Notes: generated by a model not told the origin, from the sequence alone. Shown: positions 1-10,151, counted from the first letter of the stretch. The stretch: 64,000 nucleotides of DNA from Pseudomonas fluorescens (GCF_902497625.1 NZ_CABVGX010000015.1:1-64000); one strand, 5' to 3'. Translations and numbers: made by a program.

Positions 1-1755
1 GGCGACGATGGCGCTGTGCGCCGTGGCGCCGCCGCGAGCTGTGAGAATGCCGGCGACACGTGCCGGATCAAGCCGCGCGACGTCGGACGGACCGACTTCA
101 TCCATCACCAGAATGTACGGTTGCTCAGGCTCACTCGGCGTTTCAACACCGCACAGTCGCGCCAGCACCCGGCGACCAACGTCACGCAGGTCGGCAGCGC
201 GTTCAGCCAGCAATGCGTCCTGCAGCGCTTCCTGTTGTTTTGCTGCAGCTTCGATCACCGCCATCCACGCCGCTTCCGCGCTTTCGCCCTGCTTGAGGCG
301 GGTATCGACTTCATCGGTCAATTCCGGGTCGTCGAGCATCTCCTGATGCGTGATGAAAATCTCGCGAATCGCTTTGGCGGTGCTGCGTTCGATCAGCCCT
401 TCGATGTCGCGTCGTACGTCCGCCAGCGCCTGCCGCAGACGCTCGCGCTCAATGGCCGCCGATTCACCGCGCAGCGGATATTCGATCACTTGCTGCACTT
501 GAATATGCGCCGGGCCGATGGCGATGCCGGGGGCCGCGGGGATCGCTTGAACCAGGCTGCCGGGGGCCGGTGCGAGCAGTACTTCAGCGATATCCGCGAG
601 CACTTCAGGCTGTTGACTGACAGCGGGCAATGGCTCGATTTCTTCGCCAAGGCCTTCTTCGATGGCAGCCAGCAAGGCCGGCAACGCATCGGCGGCAACG
701 TTCGGTTCGGCAACGAACTCCAGCACCTGACCGCGACGGGCGCCAAGGCTGAGCAGTTTGCTCAGACTCTTCACCGACACCGCGCTGTCCTGACCGTCGA
801 CAATCCGCACGCGGATTTCGCCATCAAAACTTTTCGCCAGTTGCGCGAGGATCTTCGCCGGCCGCGCGTGCAAACCATGGGCATTGGCCAAGGCGATTCG
901 CGCACTCGGCCAATCGACGGGCAATTCGCCGCCGAGCACTTCAAGGACTTTTCGGCTGCTGGTCGCTCGACCCAATTCGTGGCCGCGACCTTCGATCAGC
1001 AACGCGCACAAACGTTCGAGCAATGACTGATGCGCTTCACCCAGGCTGGCCAGGCAGAACAGACCGCTCAGCGGTTGGCCCAGGTAGCGCATCGGTTTAT
1101 CTGGCGTAACGAAGGCCAGTCCAGGACGTTTTACCGTCTGCTCGCTGTGCAGCCACCACAAGCCGTCGCCCAGCGGCAGCGCTTCGACTTGTTGCAGCAC
1201 GGCCGCAAAGCCATTGCTCACGCAATCGGCCTGGCGCAACAAACGGGCGCCGCGCCAGACCAGTTCTTCGAAGTCGTCAGCGGAAACGCCGAGGCCGATC
1301 ATCTGCGCATCCAGCGCCAGTTCCTGCGGCGCGCCTTGCAGCAGTTTCAGCAGTGCTTCGGCAGAACCGGCACGGCGCAAAGCCTGACCCAGGTCAGTCT
1401 CGCCAAGGGCGCGGGTGAGCAGTTGCAAAAGTCTTAAGTGCTCGTCGGACTTGGCCGCGATGCCAATCGCCAGGTAGACGATCTGACCATCGCCCCAATC
1501 CACGCCCTCGGGAAACTGCATCAGGCGTACGCCGGTGGAAAACACCTGATCGCGGGTTTCAGGGGTACCGTGTGGGATGGCAATACCTTGCCCGAGAAAG
1601 GTCGAGCCCTGCACCTCGCGCGCTTGCAACCCGGCCAGGTAACCCTCGGCAACCAGGCCGTCGGCGACCAGATGTGCAGCCAGTAATTGCAGCGCGGCGG
1701 GCTTGTCCACGGCCGACTGACCCATGGATATCTGCTCTATGGTGAGCTCGAGCAT
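1..1755 (-). CDS. fruB: Fructose PTS multiphosphoryl transfer protein (EIIA-HPr-EI), 5' part
   Basis: FruB passes phosphate from phosphoenolpyruvate through its EI, HPr and EIIA domains to the membrane fructose permease, in the cytoplasm. The visible 585 codons begin at ATG 1755 behind an AAGGAGA ribosome site. Domains in order: EIIA with active-site His62 in GIAIPHGTPE; HPr near residue 285 with His296 in GLHARP; then the start of EI, with its phosphohistidine loop GGATAHSAI (His580) at the window edge. Family members are about 950 residues, so roughly the last 365 lie outside. It is transcribed divergently from fruR across a Cra operator; fruK and fruA would be expected to the left (inference from Pseudomonas gene order). 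The gene is partial only because of the window edge. Confidence 0.95.
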   Translation of the reverse strand, partial: MLELTIEQISMGQSAVDKPAALQLLAAHLVADGLVAEGYLAGLQAREVQGSTFLGQGIAIPHGTPETRDQVFSTGVRLMQFPEGVDWGDGQIVYLAIGIAAKSDEHLRLLQLLTRALGETDLGQALRRAGSAEALLKLLQGAPQELALDAQMIGLGVSADDFEELVWRGARLLRQADCVSNGFAAVLQQVEALPLGDGLWWLHSEQTVKRPGLAFVTPDKPMRYLGQPLSGLFCLASLGEAHQSLLERLCALLIEGRGHELGRATSSRKVLEVLGGELPVDWPSARIALANAHGLHARPAKILAQLAKSFDGEIRVRIVDGQDSAVSVKSLSKLLSLGARRGQVLEFVAEPNVAADALPALLAAIEEGLGEEIEPLPAVSQQPEVLADIAEVLLAPAPGSLVQAIPAAPGIAIGPAHIQVQQVIEYPLRGESAAIERERLRQALADVRRDIEGLIERSTAKAIREIFITHQEMLDDPELTDEVDTRLKQGESAEAAWMAVIEAAAKQQEALQDALLAERAADLRDVGRRVLARLCGVETPSEPEQPYILVMDEVGPSDVARLDPARVAGILTARGGATAHSAIVA

Positions 1756-1888
1756 GCGGTCTCCTTTTTGGCGCCTGATGACGCCAGGTATTGTTTTGAC
1801 TGTTTCAGCTTAGGCGCTTGGGCTTCACTTTTGGCGGTTTCACGGCAGAACCGGCCAAATGCCCTTATTACCTCGAAAACGCGATAGC

Positions 1889-1900
1889 TGAAACGTTTAA
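1889..1900. promoter_or_regulatory. Cra/FruR operator between fruB and fruR
   Basis: The minus strand reads TTAAACGTTTCA, identical to the operator described for Pseudomonas putida Cra upstream of fruB. It lies between the divergent fruB and fruR starts, where the repressor would control fruB and possibly itself; fructose-1-phosphate is the known inducer of this regulator. The match is seen directly; function is inferred from the family. Confidence 0.8.
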
Positions 1901-2043
1901 TCTAGAATGATTGGCACGTTACTCGATTATGTCCCATCCTTGAAGTCCAACTTGTCGGAAGCGTTGCGACGGTGGTCGTGTGCGTGAATCGGTTAGGATT
2001 GGCGAAAATATCGGGCAAGCTCGACAAAACAAGGAAACCCGAG

Positions 2044-3039
2044 TTGAAACTCAGTGATATCGCACAGTTGGCCGGCGTGTCCGTGACCACCGCCAGTTAT
2101 GTCATCAACGGCAAGGCCCAGCAGCAGCGGATCAGCAGCGCCACTGTGGCGCGCGTGCGCGCGGTGGTCGAACAGCATGGCTTCACGCCCAACCCGCAAG
2201 CCGCCGGGTTGCGCAGTCGGCACACTCGCACGTTGGGCTTTATCCTGCCGGACCTGGAAAACCCGAGTTACGCGCGAATTGCCAAACTGCTGGAACAGGG
2301 CGCCCGGGCGCGTGGCTACCAGCTGCTGATCGCCAGCTCCGATGATGCACCAGACAGCGAACGGCAATTGCTGCAACTGTTTCGCGCTCGTCGCTGCGAC
2401 GCGTTGATCGTCGCCAGTTGCCTGCCGGCTGACGATGACAGTTATCGTCAGTTGCAAGCCAAGGGCACGCCGATCATTGCCATCGACCGGGTCATGAAGC
2501 CTGAACATTTCTGCTCGGTGATCAGCGACGACCGTGAAGCCAGTCTGCAACTCACGCGCAGTCTGCTCGAGCCGCTGCCCAGGCAGATCGTCCTGATCGG
2601 TGCGCGGCCGGAACTGAGCATCAGTCAGGAACGCGCCGCAGGCTTCAGAGCGGCGCTGGCCGACTTCACCGGCGAAATCCTCATCGAGCACGCTGAATCC
2701 TTCAGTCGAGAGTGCGGCAAACAATTGATGGAAGAGTTGTTGCAACGCCTGGGTCATTTGCCGGATGCGTTGGTGACGACCTCCTACGTGCTGCTTCAGG
2801 GTGTGTTCGATGCCTTGCACGATTTTCCGCTGAAGAACCGCCCGCTGCGCCTCGGCACGTTCGGCGATACGCAGTTGCTGGATTTTCTGCCGCTGCCGGT
2901 CAATGCCATGGCCCAGCAGCATCAGTTGATCGCAGACAAAGCCCTGGACCTGGCCTTGGCCGCCATCGAGCAGTCCGACTATCAGCCCGGCGTGCACGCC
3001 ATTGCGCGAACGTTCAAGCAGCGTATCCGTCAGGAGTAG
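2044..3039 (+). CDS. fruR: LacI-family catabolite repressor/activator Cra (FruR)
   Basis: DNA-binding regulator of fructose uptake genes, 331 residues. The N-terminal helix-turn-helix LSDIAQLAGVSVTTASYVING (residues 3-23) is followed by a periplasmic-binding-protein-like sensor domain. I chose the TTG at 2044 (protein beginning MKLSDIAQ) because LacI-family proteins begin at this point and an AAGGAAA ribosome site sits just upstream; an in-frame GTG at 1972 would add 24 residues unrelated to the family. It is divergent from fruB with the operator between them, and is followed 3 bp later by the tatD-like gene, suggesting co-transcription. Confidence 0.93.
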   Translation: MKLSDIAQLAGVSVTTASYVINGKAQQQRISSATVARVRAVVEQHGFTPNPQAAGLRSRHTRTLGFILPDLENPSYARIAKLLEQGARARGYQLLIASSDDAPDSERQLLQLFRARRCDALIVASCLPADDDSYRQLQAKGTPIIAIDRVMKPEHFCSVISDDREASLQLTRSLLEPLPRQIVLIGARPELSISQERAAGFRAALADFTGEILIEHAESFSRECGKQLMEELLQRLGHLPDALVTTSYVLLQGVFDALHDFPLKNRPLRLGTFGDTQLLDFLPLPVNAMAQQHQLIADKALDLALAAIEQSDYQPGVHAIARTFKQRIRQE

Positions 3040-3042
3040 ACC

Positions 3043-3819
3043 GTGGAGCTGATCGACACCCACACGCATCTGGATTTTCCGGACTTCGATGCCGATCGCT
3101 CGGTGCTGCTCGCCGACAGTCGCGCCGTCGGTGTACGCAAGATCGTCGTGTTGGGCGTTCATCAGGGCAACTGGCAGCGGGTCTGGGAACTGGTCCAAAG
3201 CGATCCGGACCTGCATGCGGCGTTTGGTCTGCATCCGGTGTTTCTGGATGATCACCGGCCTGAACATTTGTCCGAACTCGCCGATTGGCTTACACGGCTT
3301 GCCGGCCACCGACAGCTGTGTGCGGTGGGCGAAATCGGGTTGGATTACTTCATCGAATCGCTTGATCGCGAGCGCCAGCAAACGTTATTCGAAGCGCAGC
3401 TGCAACTGGCGGCGGACTTCAATTTGCCGCCGTTGATTCATGTGCGGCGCAGCCATGCGGCCGTAGTTGCGACGCTCAAGCGTTTCAAGTTGAAACGCGC
3501 AGGCATCATCCACGCGTTCGCCGGCAGCAAGGAGGAAGCCCGCGAATACATCAAGCTGGGTTTCAAACTCGGCCTCGGCGGCGCCGCAACCTGGCCGCAG
3601 GCCCTGCGCATGCACCGCGTGCTGGGGGAATTGCCGCTGGATTCAGTGGTACTGGAAACCGACTCGCCGGACATGGCGCCGGTGATGTTCCCCGGCCAAC
3701 GCAACAGCCCGGCGCATCTGCCGGCGATATGCACCGCGCTGGCGGGGATCATGGCGGTGAGCCCCGAGCAGTTGGCGGCGGCGAGTACCGCCAATGCCTG
3801 TGAGGTGTTCAACTGGTAA
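3043..3819 (+). CDS. TatD-family metal-dependent hydrolase
   Basis: A 258-residue TIM-barrel amidohydrolase-like protein of the TatD DNase family, which act as metal-dependent nucleases. Metal-ligand signatures are visible: HTHLDF (His7, His9), GEIGLDY (Glu97), LIHVR (His133), His157 in IIHAF and the late ETDSPD (Asp207). It starts with GTG, 3 bp after the fruR stop, so it probably shares the fruR transcript. Pseudomonas genomes carry several TatD paralogues; this one travels with fruR, and its true substrate is unknown. No disruption is seen. Confidence 0.88.
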   Translation: MELIDTHTHLDFPDFDADRSVLLADSRAVGVRKIVVLGVHQGNWQRVWELVQSDPDLHAAFGLHPVFLDDHRPEHLSELADWLTRLAGHRQLCAVGEIGLDYFIESLDRERQQTLFEAQLQLAADFNLPPLIHVRRSHAAVVATLKRFKLKRAGIIHAFAGSKEEAREYIKLGFKLGLGGAATWPQALRMHRVLGELPLDSVVLETDSPDMAPVMFPGQRNSPAHLPAICTALAGIMAVSPEQLAAASTANACEVFNW

Positions 3820-3841
3820 CTTGCTGCCCTCACACAAATCC

Positions 3842-3931
3842 TGTGGGAGCGAGCCTGCTCGTGATGAGGCTATAACAATCAGCTTCTGTGTCGACTGTTA
3901 TACCGCTATCGCGAGCAGGCTCGCTCCCACA
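3842..3931. repeat. Paired inverted REP sequences (REPIN-like)
   Basis: TGTGGGAGCGAGCCTGCTCG at the left is repeated as its near-perfect inverse at the right, separated by about 50 bp. This GTGGGAGC...GCTCCCAC palindrome is the common intergenic repeat of fluorescent pseudomonads. It lies between the convergent tatD-like gene and the chemoreceptor gene, where it may also help terminate both transcripts (inference). Confidence 0.88.
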
Positions 3932-3949
3932 AGGAAACGGGTACCAGCA

Positions 3950-5980
3950 TCACACCCGAAACGCACTGATCAGCTGTTTCAACTCCACCACCTGCACCGA
4001 CAACGCCCGGCTGGCATCTTCGGTCTGGTGCGCGCCTTCAGCCGTGCGCTCGCCGGCGCGGTTAATCTCGACGATGTTCTGGTCAATGTCATGCGCCACG
4101 GCGGTCTGCTGTTCCACCGCAGCGGCAATCTGCTGGTTCTGATCGACGATCATGCCGACAGCACCCAGAATGTTGTCCAGCGCCTGCTGGACCTTTTCCG
4201 ATTGCCCGACGGTGCCGTTGGCCATTTGATGACTGCTGCCCATCGCTTTAACTGCCGCGCCGACACCGCTGTGCAGCTTGGCAATCATCTGCTCGATCTC
4301 TTCGGTCGATTGCTGCGTGCGTTTGGCCAGCGTGCGCACCTCGTCCGCCACGACCGCAAAACCTCGACCTTGCTCACCTGCGCGCGCCGCCTCGATTGCC
4401 GCATTCAGGGCCAACAGGTTGGTCTGTTCGGCGATGCTCTTGATCACTTCCAGCACGCGACTGATCGACTGGCTGTCGCTGGCCAGTTGATTGATCACCA
4501 GCACCGACTGATCGATTTCACTGGCCAGCGCGGCAATACTGCCCTGCTGCGATTCCACCAGCGTGCGACCGCTGAGGGTCTCGTCGTTGACACTGTGCGC
4601 GCTGCTGACGGCCGCAGCAGCACTGCGCGCCACCTCCAGCGAAGTGGCCGACATCTGATTCATCGCCGTAGCGACCTGCTCGATCTGCGAGCGCTGCCCC
4701 GCCACTGCCTGATTACTTTGCGAGGAGACGCTCTCGACCTGCCCGGCCTGACGCTCGACCTCCTCTACGGTCTGCCCCACCCGCTCGATCAGGTCGTGAA
4801 TTTTCTTCACGGTGCCATTGAACACCTCGCCCAACTCGCCGAGTTCGTCACGGCTGTTAGCGCTGAACGTCACCGTCATGTCGCCCGCCGCGACCTTGTC
4901 CATCACTGCGCCAAGACGCTTGAGGGTGGTGCGGGTCGACGCGTAGAAGCCGCCGTAAAGATAGAAAATCAGCACGAACACTGCCGACAAGGCGACGGCC
5001 TGCAGGATCATATGCGTACGGTTCTGCTCCAGCCGTTGCTGCAATTGGGTGCCGAGAAATTTCAGAGTGGCTTCGTTAAGCTGATAGGTCTGATCCATCA
5101 GGCCGGTGACCTGATCGTAAAAGGATTGCCACGGTGCATCCAGCGTATCGGCCATCACCACTTGTTCTTCGAACAGGTCACTGGCCAGTTTCAGCGACGC
5201 CTGGCTGCCTTGCGCCGTGGCACTTAAATTCTCGCGCGCCGCGTTGCTTGAGCCCAGCGCATCCTGCAACTTCAGACCGTACTCGGCCTGCAGCTTCTCG
5301 ATTTGCGCCATCAATTCATCGAAACGGGTACTCGAAGACGAGTTGAGAAAGCCTTGGCCCAGGGAATAGGAGCCCATTGCGCGACCATCGCCCAAGGTTT
5401 GGGTAATCGCCGGCGTGATGTGGGTGATCAGTTCGCTGAGCTGGCGCATGTCGCTTTGGTTATCGCGGCTCAAACCGGCCTGACTGGCAATGATCTGTCC
5501 GAATATCTGCGCGTTGCCCAGCAGCTTGCCGATCAGCGCGCTCTTGCTTTGCAGGGAGTTTTCAGTTTGCTGAGCCTTGAACGCGCTGATCATCTCATCG
5601 CGCTTGGCATCGAAAACAGTGACCTGCTCCGGATCGGTGGTCATGGCCGTCAACCCTTCAAGCCGCGCCAGCACACTTTGCTCGAGGCTGCCGATTTGCG
5701 CCTCGACGTTACTGGCCTTGCCGGCCTGGCCAAGGTAGACGTTGATCTGCACCAGATTGTTGAGGGTCTCCAGATCACGCCGCAGGGTCAGGCTGCTGCC
5801 CAGCAGGTCAAGGCTCTGCAGTTCGACCTGGGTGCCCTGGAGTTCGCGATACGAATCGCGCACCAGATAGAAGTTGGTAACCAGCATCGGGATGAGGAAA
5901 AGCAAGCTGATAAGGCTGAACTTCATGCCGAAGCTCAGGCGATTCATCAGCGCAACGGCGGGATAGAGCAAGCTCTTCAC
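3950..5980 (-). CDS. Methyl-accepting chemotaxis protein
   Basis: A 676-residue transmembrane chemoreceptor. A short cytoplasmic start is followed by TM1 (about residues 20-40), a long helical periplasmic sensor (about 41-323), TM2 (about 324-345), a HAMP segment (about 346-400) and the long coiled-coil signalling domain with the conserved tip [19 protein letters not shown]. The C terminus (SAFRV) lacks an NWETF-type CheR tether, as in most Pseudomonas receptors. The sensor is about 280 residues and entirely helical by eye, with no Cache/PAS motif I recognise, so the ligand is unknown. It is monocistronic, with a REP pair downstream. Confidence 0.93.
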   Translation of the reverse strand: MKSLLYPAVALMNRLSFGMKFSLISLLFLIPMLVTNFYLVRDSYRELQGTQVELQSLDLLGSSLTLRRDLETLNNLVQINVYLGQAGKASNVEAQIGSLEQSVLARLEGLTAMTTDPEQVTVFDAKRDEMISAFKAQQTENSLQSKSALIGKLLGNAQIFGQIIASQAGLSRDNQSDMRQLSELITHITPAITQTLGDGRAMGSYSLGQGFLNSSSSTRFDELMAQIEKLQAEYGLKLQDALGSSNAARENLSATAQGSQASLKLASDLFEEQVVMADTLDAPWQSFYDQVTGLMDQTYQLNEATLKFLGTQLQQRLEQNRTHMILQAVALSAVFVLIFYLYGGFYASTRTTLKRLGAVMDKVAAGDMTVTFSANSRDELGELGEVFNGTVKKIHDLIERVGQTVEEVERQAGQVESVSSQSNQAVAGQRSQIEQVATAMNQMSATSLEVARSAAAAVSSAHSVNDETLSGRTLVESQQGSIAALASEIDQSVLVINQLASDSQSISRVLEVIKSIAEQTNLLALNAAIEAARAGEQGRGFAVVADEVRTLAKRTQQSTEEIEQMIAKLHSGVGAAVKAMGSSHQMANGTVGQSEKVQQALDNILGAVGMIVDQNQQIAAAVEQQTAVAHDIDQNIVEINRAGERTAEGAHQTEDASRALSVQVVELKQLISAFRV

Positions 5981-6127
5981 TGGAAGTCTCCCTTTCTGAT
6001 TTTTCTTGTTTTTATATGGCAGGCGCAGACCAGCGGCAGATAGCCACTAGTTTGCGTCAGCTCTGTATAGCTTAAATCGGCAGGGGGGTTTGTAACTTAA
6101 GGTTAACGGGGGGAGCGGGACTTGCAG

Positions 6128-6205
6128 CAGCTGCCGAAGACGGCGTTCGCTGCGTCGGGCTGGGGCCTCAGCAGAGGACGCAGCCTTCGGCAGCGGCTAC
6201 AAGGG
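6128..6205. repeat. Intergenic palindromic repeat (second REP type)
   Basis: GCTGCCGAAG...GCTGCGTC is followed after a short spacer by GACGCAGCCTTCGGCAGC, its approximate inverse. The sequence differs from the GTGGGAGC-type REP at 3842 and belongs to another extragenic palindrome class common in Pseudomonas. It lies between the chemoreceptor start and the ampE stop. Confidence 0.7.
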
Positions 6206-6231
6206 GCGGAGCTGCTTGCTGGTGTCGGCGA

Positions 6232-7068
6232 TCAGGGCAGAACTGTCCACAGTGCGAAGCCGGCGTACCAGAGCACTGCCGCGCGCAATAGCAATTCCCA
6301 AAGGTTGTCGAGGCTGCTGATGCCATGCGGACCTACCATTGGAGCGGGAATTTCCCCAGCCGCCAGACCGACCTTCCCGATCAATTGAGCGGCGCTGATG
6401 TTCCAGTTCAGCACTTCGTGCAGCATCACCCGGCTAACCGCCACAAAGTTGCCCACCAGTGCGAAACTGGCGGCCAACAGACGCACCGGCACCCAGTCGA
6501 ACGCATGCCGTAACTGCCCCGCACGTTCCACTACCGCCGGGTTTTGCCCATGTTCTTCGGCGAGCGCCAGCAGTCGATAGCTCAACGCCGCGACCGGCCC
6601 CAGTACGAAGTACCAGAAAATCACGGCAAAAAAGCTTTGATAACCCTCCCACAGCAGATGCCCCTGAACAGCCTCCAGTAATTGCTCACCACTGTCGGCA
6701 TCGATCTTCAGGTCGCGCTCGGCCACGTGCGCGGCAGCTTGCAGGTCTTCACGGCGCCAGGCATCGCGAAACGGTCCGAGGCCGGCCAGCAGATCGCCGC
6801 GACCGAGACTGTAAATCACCACCAGCAAATGCACCGGCAATGCCAGAAGCCCATACGCCACCGGCTCCAGCACTACCAGCACCAGCCCCAGCAGCGCCAC
6901 CGGCAGCAATACCACAATGGTCAGGATCAGCCAGGGACGCGGCGCCATGCGCGGGCTGGACTCAAGCTTATGCAGCTCGCGCACCCAACCACCATCACGT
7001 TGAATCCGATGGCGCAGGGCCGAGAATTTCTCGACCCAGACCGCCAGCAGCAACACCAGAAAACTCAT
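6232..7068 (-). CDS. ampE: AmpE regulatory signalling protein, inner membrane
   Basis: A 278-residue integral membrane protein matching AmpE, the partner of AmpD in peptidoglycan-recycling-linked beta-lactamase regulation. Hydrophobic segments are visible at the N terminus, at about residues 45-90 (two), at about 145-165, at about 200-215 and at the C terminus. Its ATG overlaps the ampD stop (ATGA), so the two are translationally coupled. The biochemical role of AmpE is not well established; the assignment rests on sequence resemblance and the ampD-ampE pairing. Confidence 0.88.
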   Translation of the reverse strand: MSFLVLLLAVWVEKFSALRHRIQRDGGWVRELHKLESSPRMAPRPWLILTIVVLLPVALLGLVLVVLEPVAYGLLALPVHLLVVIYSLGRGDLLAGLGPFRDAWRREDLQAAAHVAERDLKIDADSGEQLLEAVQGHLLWEGYQSFFAVIFWYFVLGPVAALSYRLLALAEEHGQNPAVVERAGQLRHAFDWVPVRLLAASFALVGNFVAVSRVMLHEVLNWNISAAQLIGKVGLAAGEIPAPMVGPHGISSLDNLWELLLRAAVLWYAGFALWTVLP

Positions 7069-7640
7069 TGTCCTTCCTCTTTTTCCTTTACAGCCTGTGC
7101 CAGAGCAGTGCGATAGCGAACCCAGTCGAACGCCGGCCCCGGATCAGTCTTGCGCCCGGGCGCGATGTCGCTGTGCCCGCAAATGCGCTGGGCGGTGATC
7201 GCCGGAAAGATCCTTTGCACCTGCACGGTCAACGCCGTCAGCGCAGCATATTGCGCATCGGTGAACGGCAGATCATCGGTGCCTTCGAGTTCGATGCCTA
7301 TGGAAAAATCGTTACAGGTTTCCCGCCCCTCAAAGCACGAAACGCCGGCATGCCAGGCGCGCTCAAGACAAGAGACAAACTGGGTGACGGTGCCGTCACG
7401 CTCTATCAGAAAATGCGCAGACACCCGCAGGTCAGCAATTCCCTCAAAGTAGGGATGCTCTGTGACATCCAGCCGGTTCTGGAAAAATTGCTGCACCTTG
7501 CCGGTTGCAAATTGCGCCGGTGGCAGGCTGATGTTGTGAATGACCAACAGCGAAATCTCGCCAGAGGGGCGCGCATTGAAGTTGGGTGAGGGGCAGGATT
7601 GCACGCCCTGACACCAACCGCTCGCGGGGTCCAACTGCAT
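7065..7640 (-). CDS. ampD: 1,6-anhydro-N-acetylmuramyl-L-alanine amidase AmpD
   Basis: A 191-residue cytoplasmic zinc amidase that cleaves anhydro-muropeptides imported during cell-wall recycling; loss derepresses chromosomal ampC through AmpR in bacteria that have it. Zinc ligands His35 (VIHNISLP), His156 (CGHSDIAPGRKTDPG) and Asp166 are present, as are catalytic Glu118 and Lys164, matching the E. coli AmpD pattern with a one- to two-residue offset. It lacks a signal peptide, separating it from the periplasmic AmpDh paralogues. First gene of the ampDE pair. Confidence 0.95.
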   Translation of the reverse strand: MQLDPASGWCQGVQSCPSPNFNARPSGEISLLVIHNISLPPAQFATGKVQQFFQNRLDVTEHPYFEGIADLRVSAHFLIERDGTVTQFVSCLERAWHAGVSCFEGRETCNDFSIGIELEGTDDLPFTDAQYAALTALTVQVQRIFPAITAQRICGHSDIAPGRKTDPGPAFDWVRYRTALAQAVKEKEEGQ

Positions 7641-7706
7641 ACAGGTTCCTTCAGCGACGACAATGGGGGCGCTCAGTATGCCGCTATAGTGCTCGACGGG
7701 CGATCA

Positions 7707-9896
7707 CTAGCCGCGATCAAGACGGCGCAGGTTGCCGATGACCGACTCCAGCGCGCGATCGAACAGTAACGTATCAGCCAGTATTCGCACCGCGCCTCGC
7801 TGAAAGTCGTGCGCCAGCTCGATACGGCTGCGCTCGAGAACTTTCAGACCGGTGCGGTTGACGAAAATGTGCTTGCCCGTGGCTTCGATGATCGCGGTGA
7901 GTTTGCAACGCAGCTTATATTCCTCGTCTTCCTCGATCTCAACCCAACAACCCAATGTCAGCTGATCGACCTGCAACAGGCTGGCATCATCGCCCGGCAG
8001 CCTGGGCAACGCCTCGCCAGCTTCAGCGCTCTGCAGGACGACTTCCTCACGCACTTCAACCATTGCCGCATCGGCCGCTCGCACAAGAGTCAACGGTTGG
8101 TCCGCGCGTTCGAACAGCTGCAGATGTAAGGTCTCCAGGTCGCTGAAAAACTCACCGGTCGCAAACGGGTCGAACGCCGAGGCGTTCAAGCCATCACGCA
8201 GCGATTTCAGCAGGCCAGGAACCAGCGCCAGTAACCGCAACTTCGCATCGGGCTCATCGTGGCGCTGCACACTCCAGATCAATTGCTGCATGGTCTGGAC
8301 ATCAGCGTGCCACTCGGTCGAGTGATCGCCATGCTTGAGGCACGTCAGCAACAACACCTGCCCCCAAGCCTCCTGCACAAACGTCACAACCCGTTGCGGC
8401 AACACCTTGCCCAGCAGGGCCTGATTCACTGCCAGGCGAATGCGCTGACGGGCCAGTTCGGTTTTCGCGCGACCTTCTTCGGCGTCACGGGTTCGCTGCT
8501 CCAGGAGCTCGCTGCGACGGCTTTCGTCGCTGGTGAAAGCAAGAAAATCTGCCAGCAGCCCGGCGAAAATCGCCGGGTCATCGACGAAGTCGTTCAACAA
8601 GCGCTGCACGACCTGATCGACGCGCATGTACAGGCTGTCGCGCGCATGATCATCGCATTCACCCCAGCCCTTCGCGGCTTCCGCGATCTCATTCAGCAAG
8701 CGCCGCGCCGGGTGGCTGCTGCGACTGAAAAAGCTTTTATCGAGGACGGCGACCTTCAGCATCGGGATCTGCAAGCGCGCGATCTGCGCCTTGAGCGAGT
8801 CTGGCAGGTTGCGGTCATCGAGAATGCAGTCGAACAACATCGCGATCAGATTGATGACGTCCTCGTCCGCCCCGGCAACCACACGCGATGTGCCGGTCTT
8901 GACGCTGACCCGAGTCAGCAGCTGTTCGAGCTGATTGCGCAGGTCGAAATCATCCTGTGCCGCAGGCTCAGGCACGTACTGCTGCAAATGCGAGAGCATG
9001 CGCAGCAGGTCACGGGTTGAAATGGGATGCGCGGGGGCACTGGCTTCCAGAGTGGGCGCCACACTGCCGCGCACGTGAGACAACAGTGCCTGCAGGGCGG
9101 TAAACGCTGCCTGAACGCTGCTGTCGAGCGGCATGCTGGCCGCCTGGTTGGCGTTCACTGACCCGCTACGGACACTGACTGCGCAGAGATCACTGACACG
9201 ACTCGCCGGAGCCGGCTGGAGGCCGGGCAGGATGCCGTGATTCATCAGTAATTGATTCACCTGCGAGTACAGCAGATCAGCGTCGCTGAGCACATACCGC
9301 TCGAAGAGCTTAAGGATGACCAGCTTGACCTTGATCTCAACGCCAAGCGTCTGGGCGGCCTGCACAAAATACTCACAGATCATCGCCGGCCCAATCGGGT
9401 TACGCTCAGCAATGAGTTTCTGGCCTGACAGCATGCTCAAGCGGGCAGTCAACTGGTCAAGCGCATAACCGTCGCGGTTCATTACTTTGACGACCATCGC
9501 CTCCACCGCCACCGTTCGCTCAAGGTCATCACTGGAACGCCCGCCCACTTCAACGGCCAGCGCAGCAGGCGTTTTGCTGAGCTTGTCCTGCGTCAGGCGA
9601 AGGAACGCCTCAAAGAGCTGCTCGAAAAAAAACCGTTCGATGCTTTTGCGTTTGAGGCGCAAATCCCGCATGGCCTCGAAAAAAATATTCTGGTCGACAT
9701 CGTTGCGTGCCCGGTCGGCCATTTCGAACAGGGTGTCGTCGGCATTTTCGAAGAGTTGCTGGAGCCCCTGCCTGAGTTGCTGTGCCACCAAGTCACGAAC
9801 CTGCAGCACAATCGCCGGCAGACGGGCAAGCGGGGACTCATCCGACTTCGCGGTTACAGCCTTGCGCAGGGGCACTACATTGCCGTCGTTATGCAT
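7707..9896 (-). CDS. DUF1631 family protein
   Basis: A 729-residue protein of the DUF1631 family, sometimes mislabelled thymidine phosphorylase in databases. It appears cytoplasmic and mostly helical, with no signal peptide or membrane segment. Conserved-looking stretches are the N-terminal part (residues about 25-110) and the C-terminal part around GCWVEIEEDEEYKLRCKL (about 640-660), which resembles a PilZ-like barrel region. A role in c-di-GMP binding is only a hypothesis from that resemblance. It is divergent from nadC and appears monocistronic. Function unknown. Confidence 0.8.
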   Translation of the reverse strand: MHNDGNVVPLRKAVTAKSDESPLARLPAIVLQVRDLVAQQLRQGLQQLFENADDTLFEMADRARNDVDQNIFFEAMRDLRLKRKSIERFFFEQLFEAFLRLTQDKLSKTPAALAVEVGGRSSDDLERTVAVEAMVVKVMNRDGYALDQLTARLSMLSGQKLIAERNPIGPAMICEYFVQAAQTLGVEIKVKLVILKLFERYVLSDADLLYSQVNQLLMNHGILPGLQPAPASRVSDLCAVSVRSGSVNANQAASMPLDSSVQAAFTALQALLSHVRGSVAPTLEASAPAHPISTRDLLRMLSHLQQYVPEPAAQDDFDLRNQLEQLLTRVSVKTGTSRVVAGADEDVINLIAMLFDCILDDRNLPDSLKAQIARLQIPMLKVAVLDKSFFSRSSHPARRLLNEIAEAAKGWGECDDHARDSLYMRVDQVVQRLLNDFVDDPAIFAGLLADFLAFTSDESRRSELLEQRTRDAEEGRAKTELARQRIRLAVNQALLGKVLPQRVVTFVQEAWGQVLLLTCLKHGDHSTEWHADVQTMQQLIWSVQRHDEPDAKLRLLALVPGLLKSLRDGLNASAFDPFATGEFFSDLETLHLQLFERADQPLTLVRAADAAMVEVREEVVLQSAEAGEALPRLPGDDASLLQVDQLTLGCWVEIEEDEEYKLRCKLTAIIEATGKHIFVNRTGLKVLERSRIELAHDFQRGAVRILADTLLFDRALESVIGNLRRLDRG

Positions 9897-10151
9897 CCAG
9901 GCCTCTGAACTGATGGTGCGGGAGTGGTCTTCTTTGACCGAGCATACAGCCTGTCAAAGTCATGACGTCAAATGTGAGGCAAATTATCGGCAAAAGACGT
10001 TACGTTTGCCAGTGCGCCCTGGACCCGTTTTGGCTCAGACGTTGGCTGGCGGGTGCAAGCTGGCGCCTGCCTTCCCGGAAAATCGACCAAATGCACCATT
10101 CAGAGCCATTTGAGGGGACCGCATGCCTTGGGTTGCTGCGCGCCATGCCCC

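Noticed and set aside
7707-9896. DUF1631 gene as thymidine phosphorylase
   Set aside because: No pyrimidine phosphorylase motifs are seen; that label is a known database carry-over.
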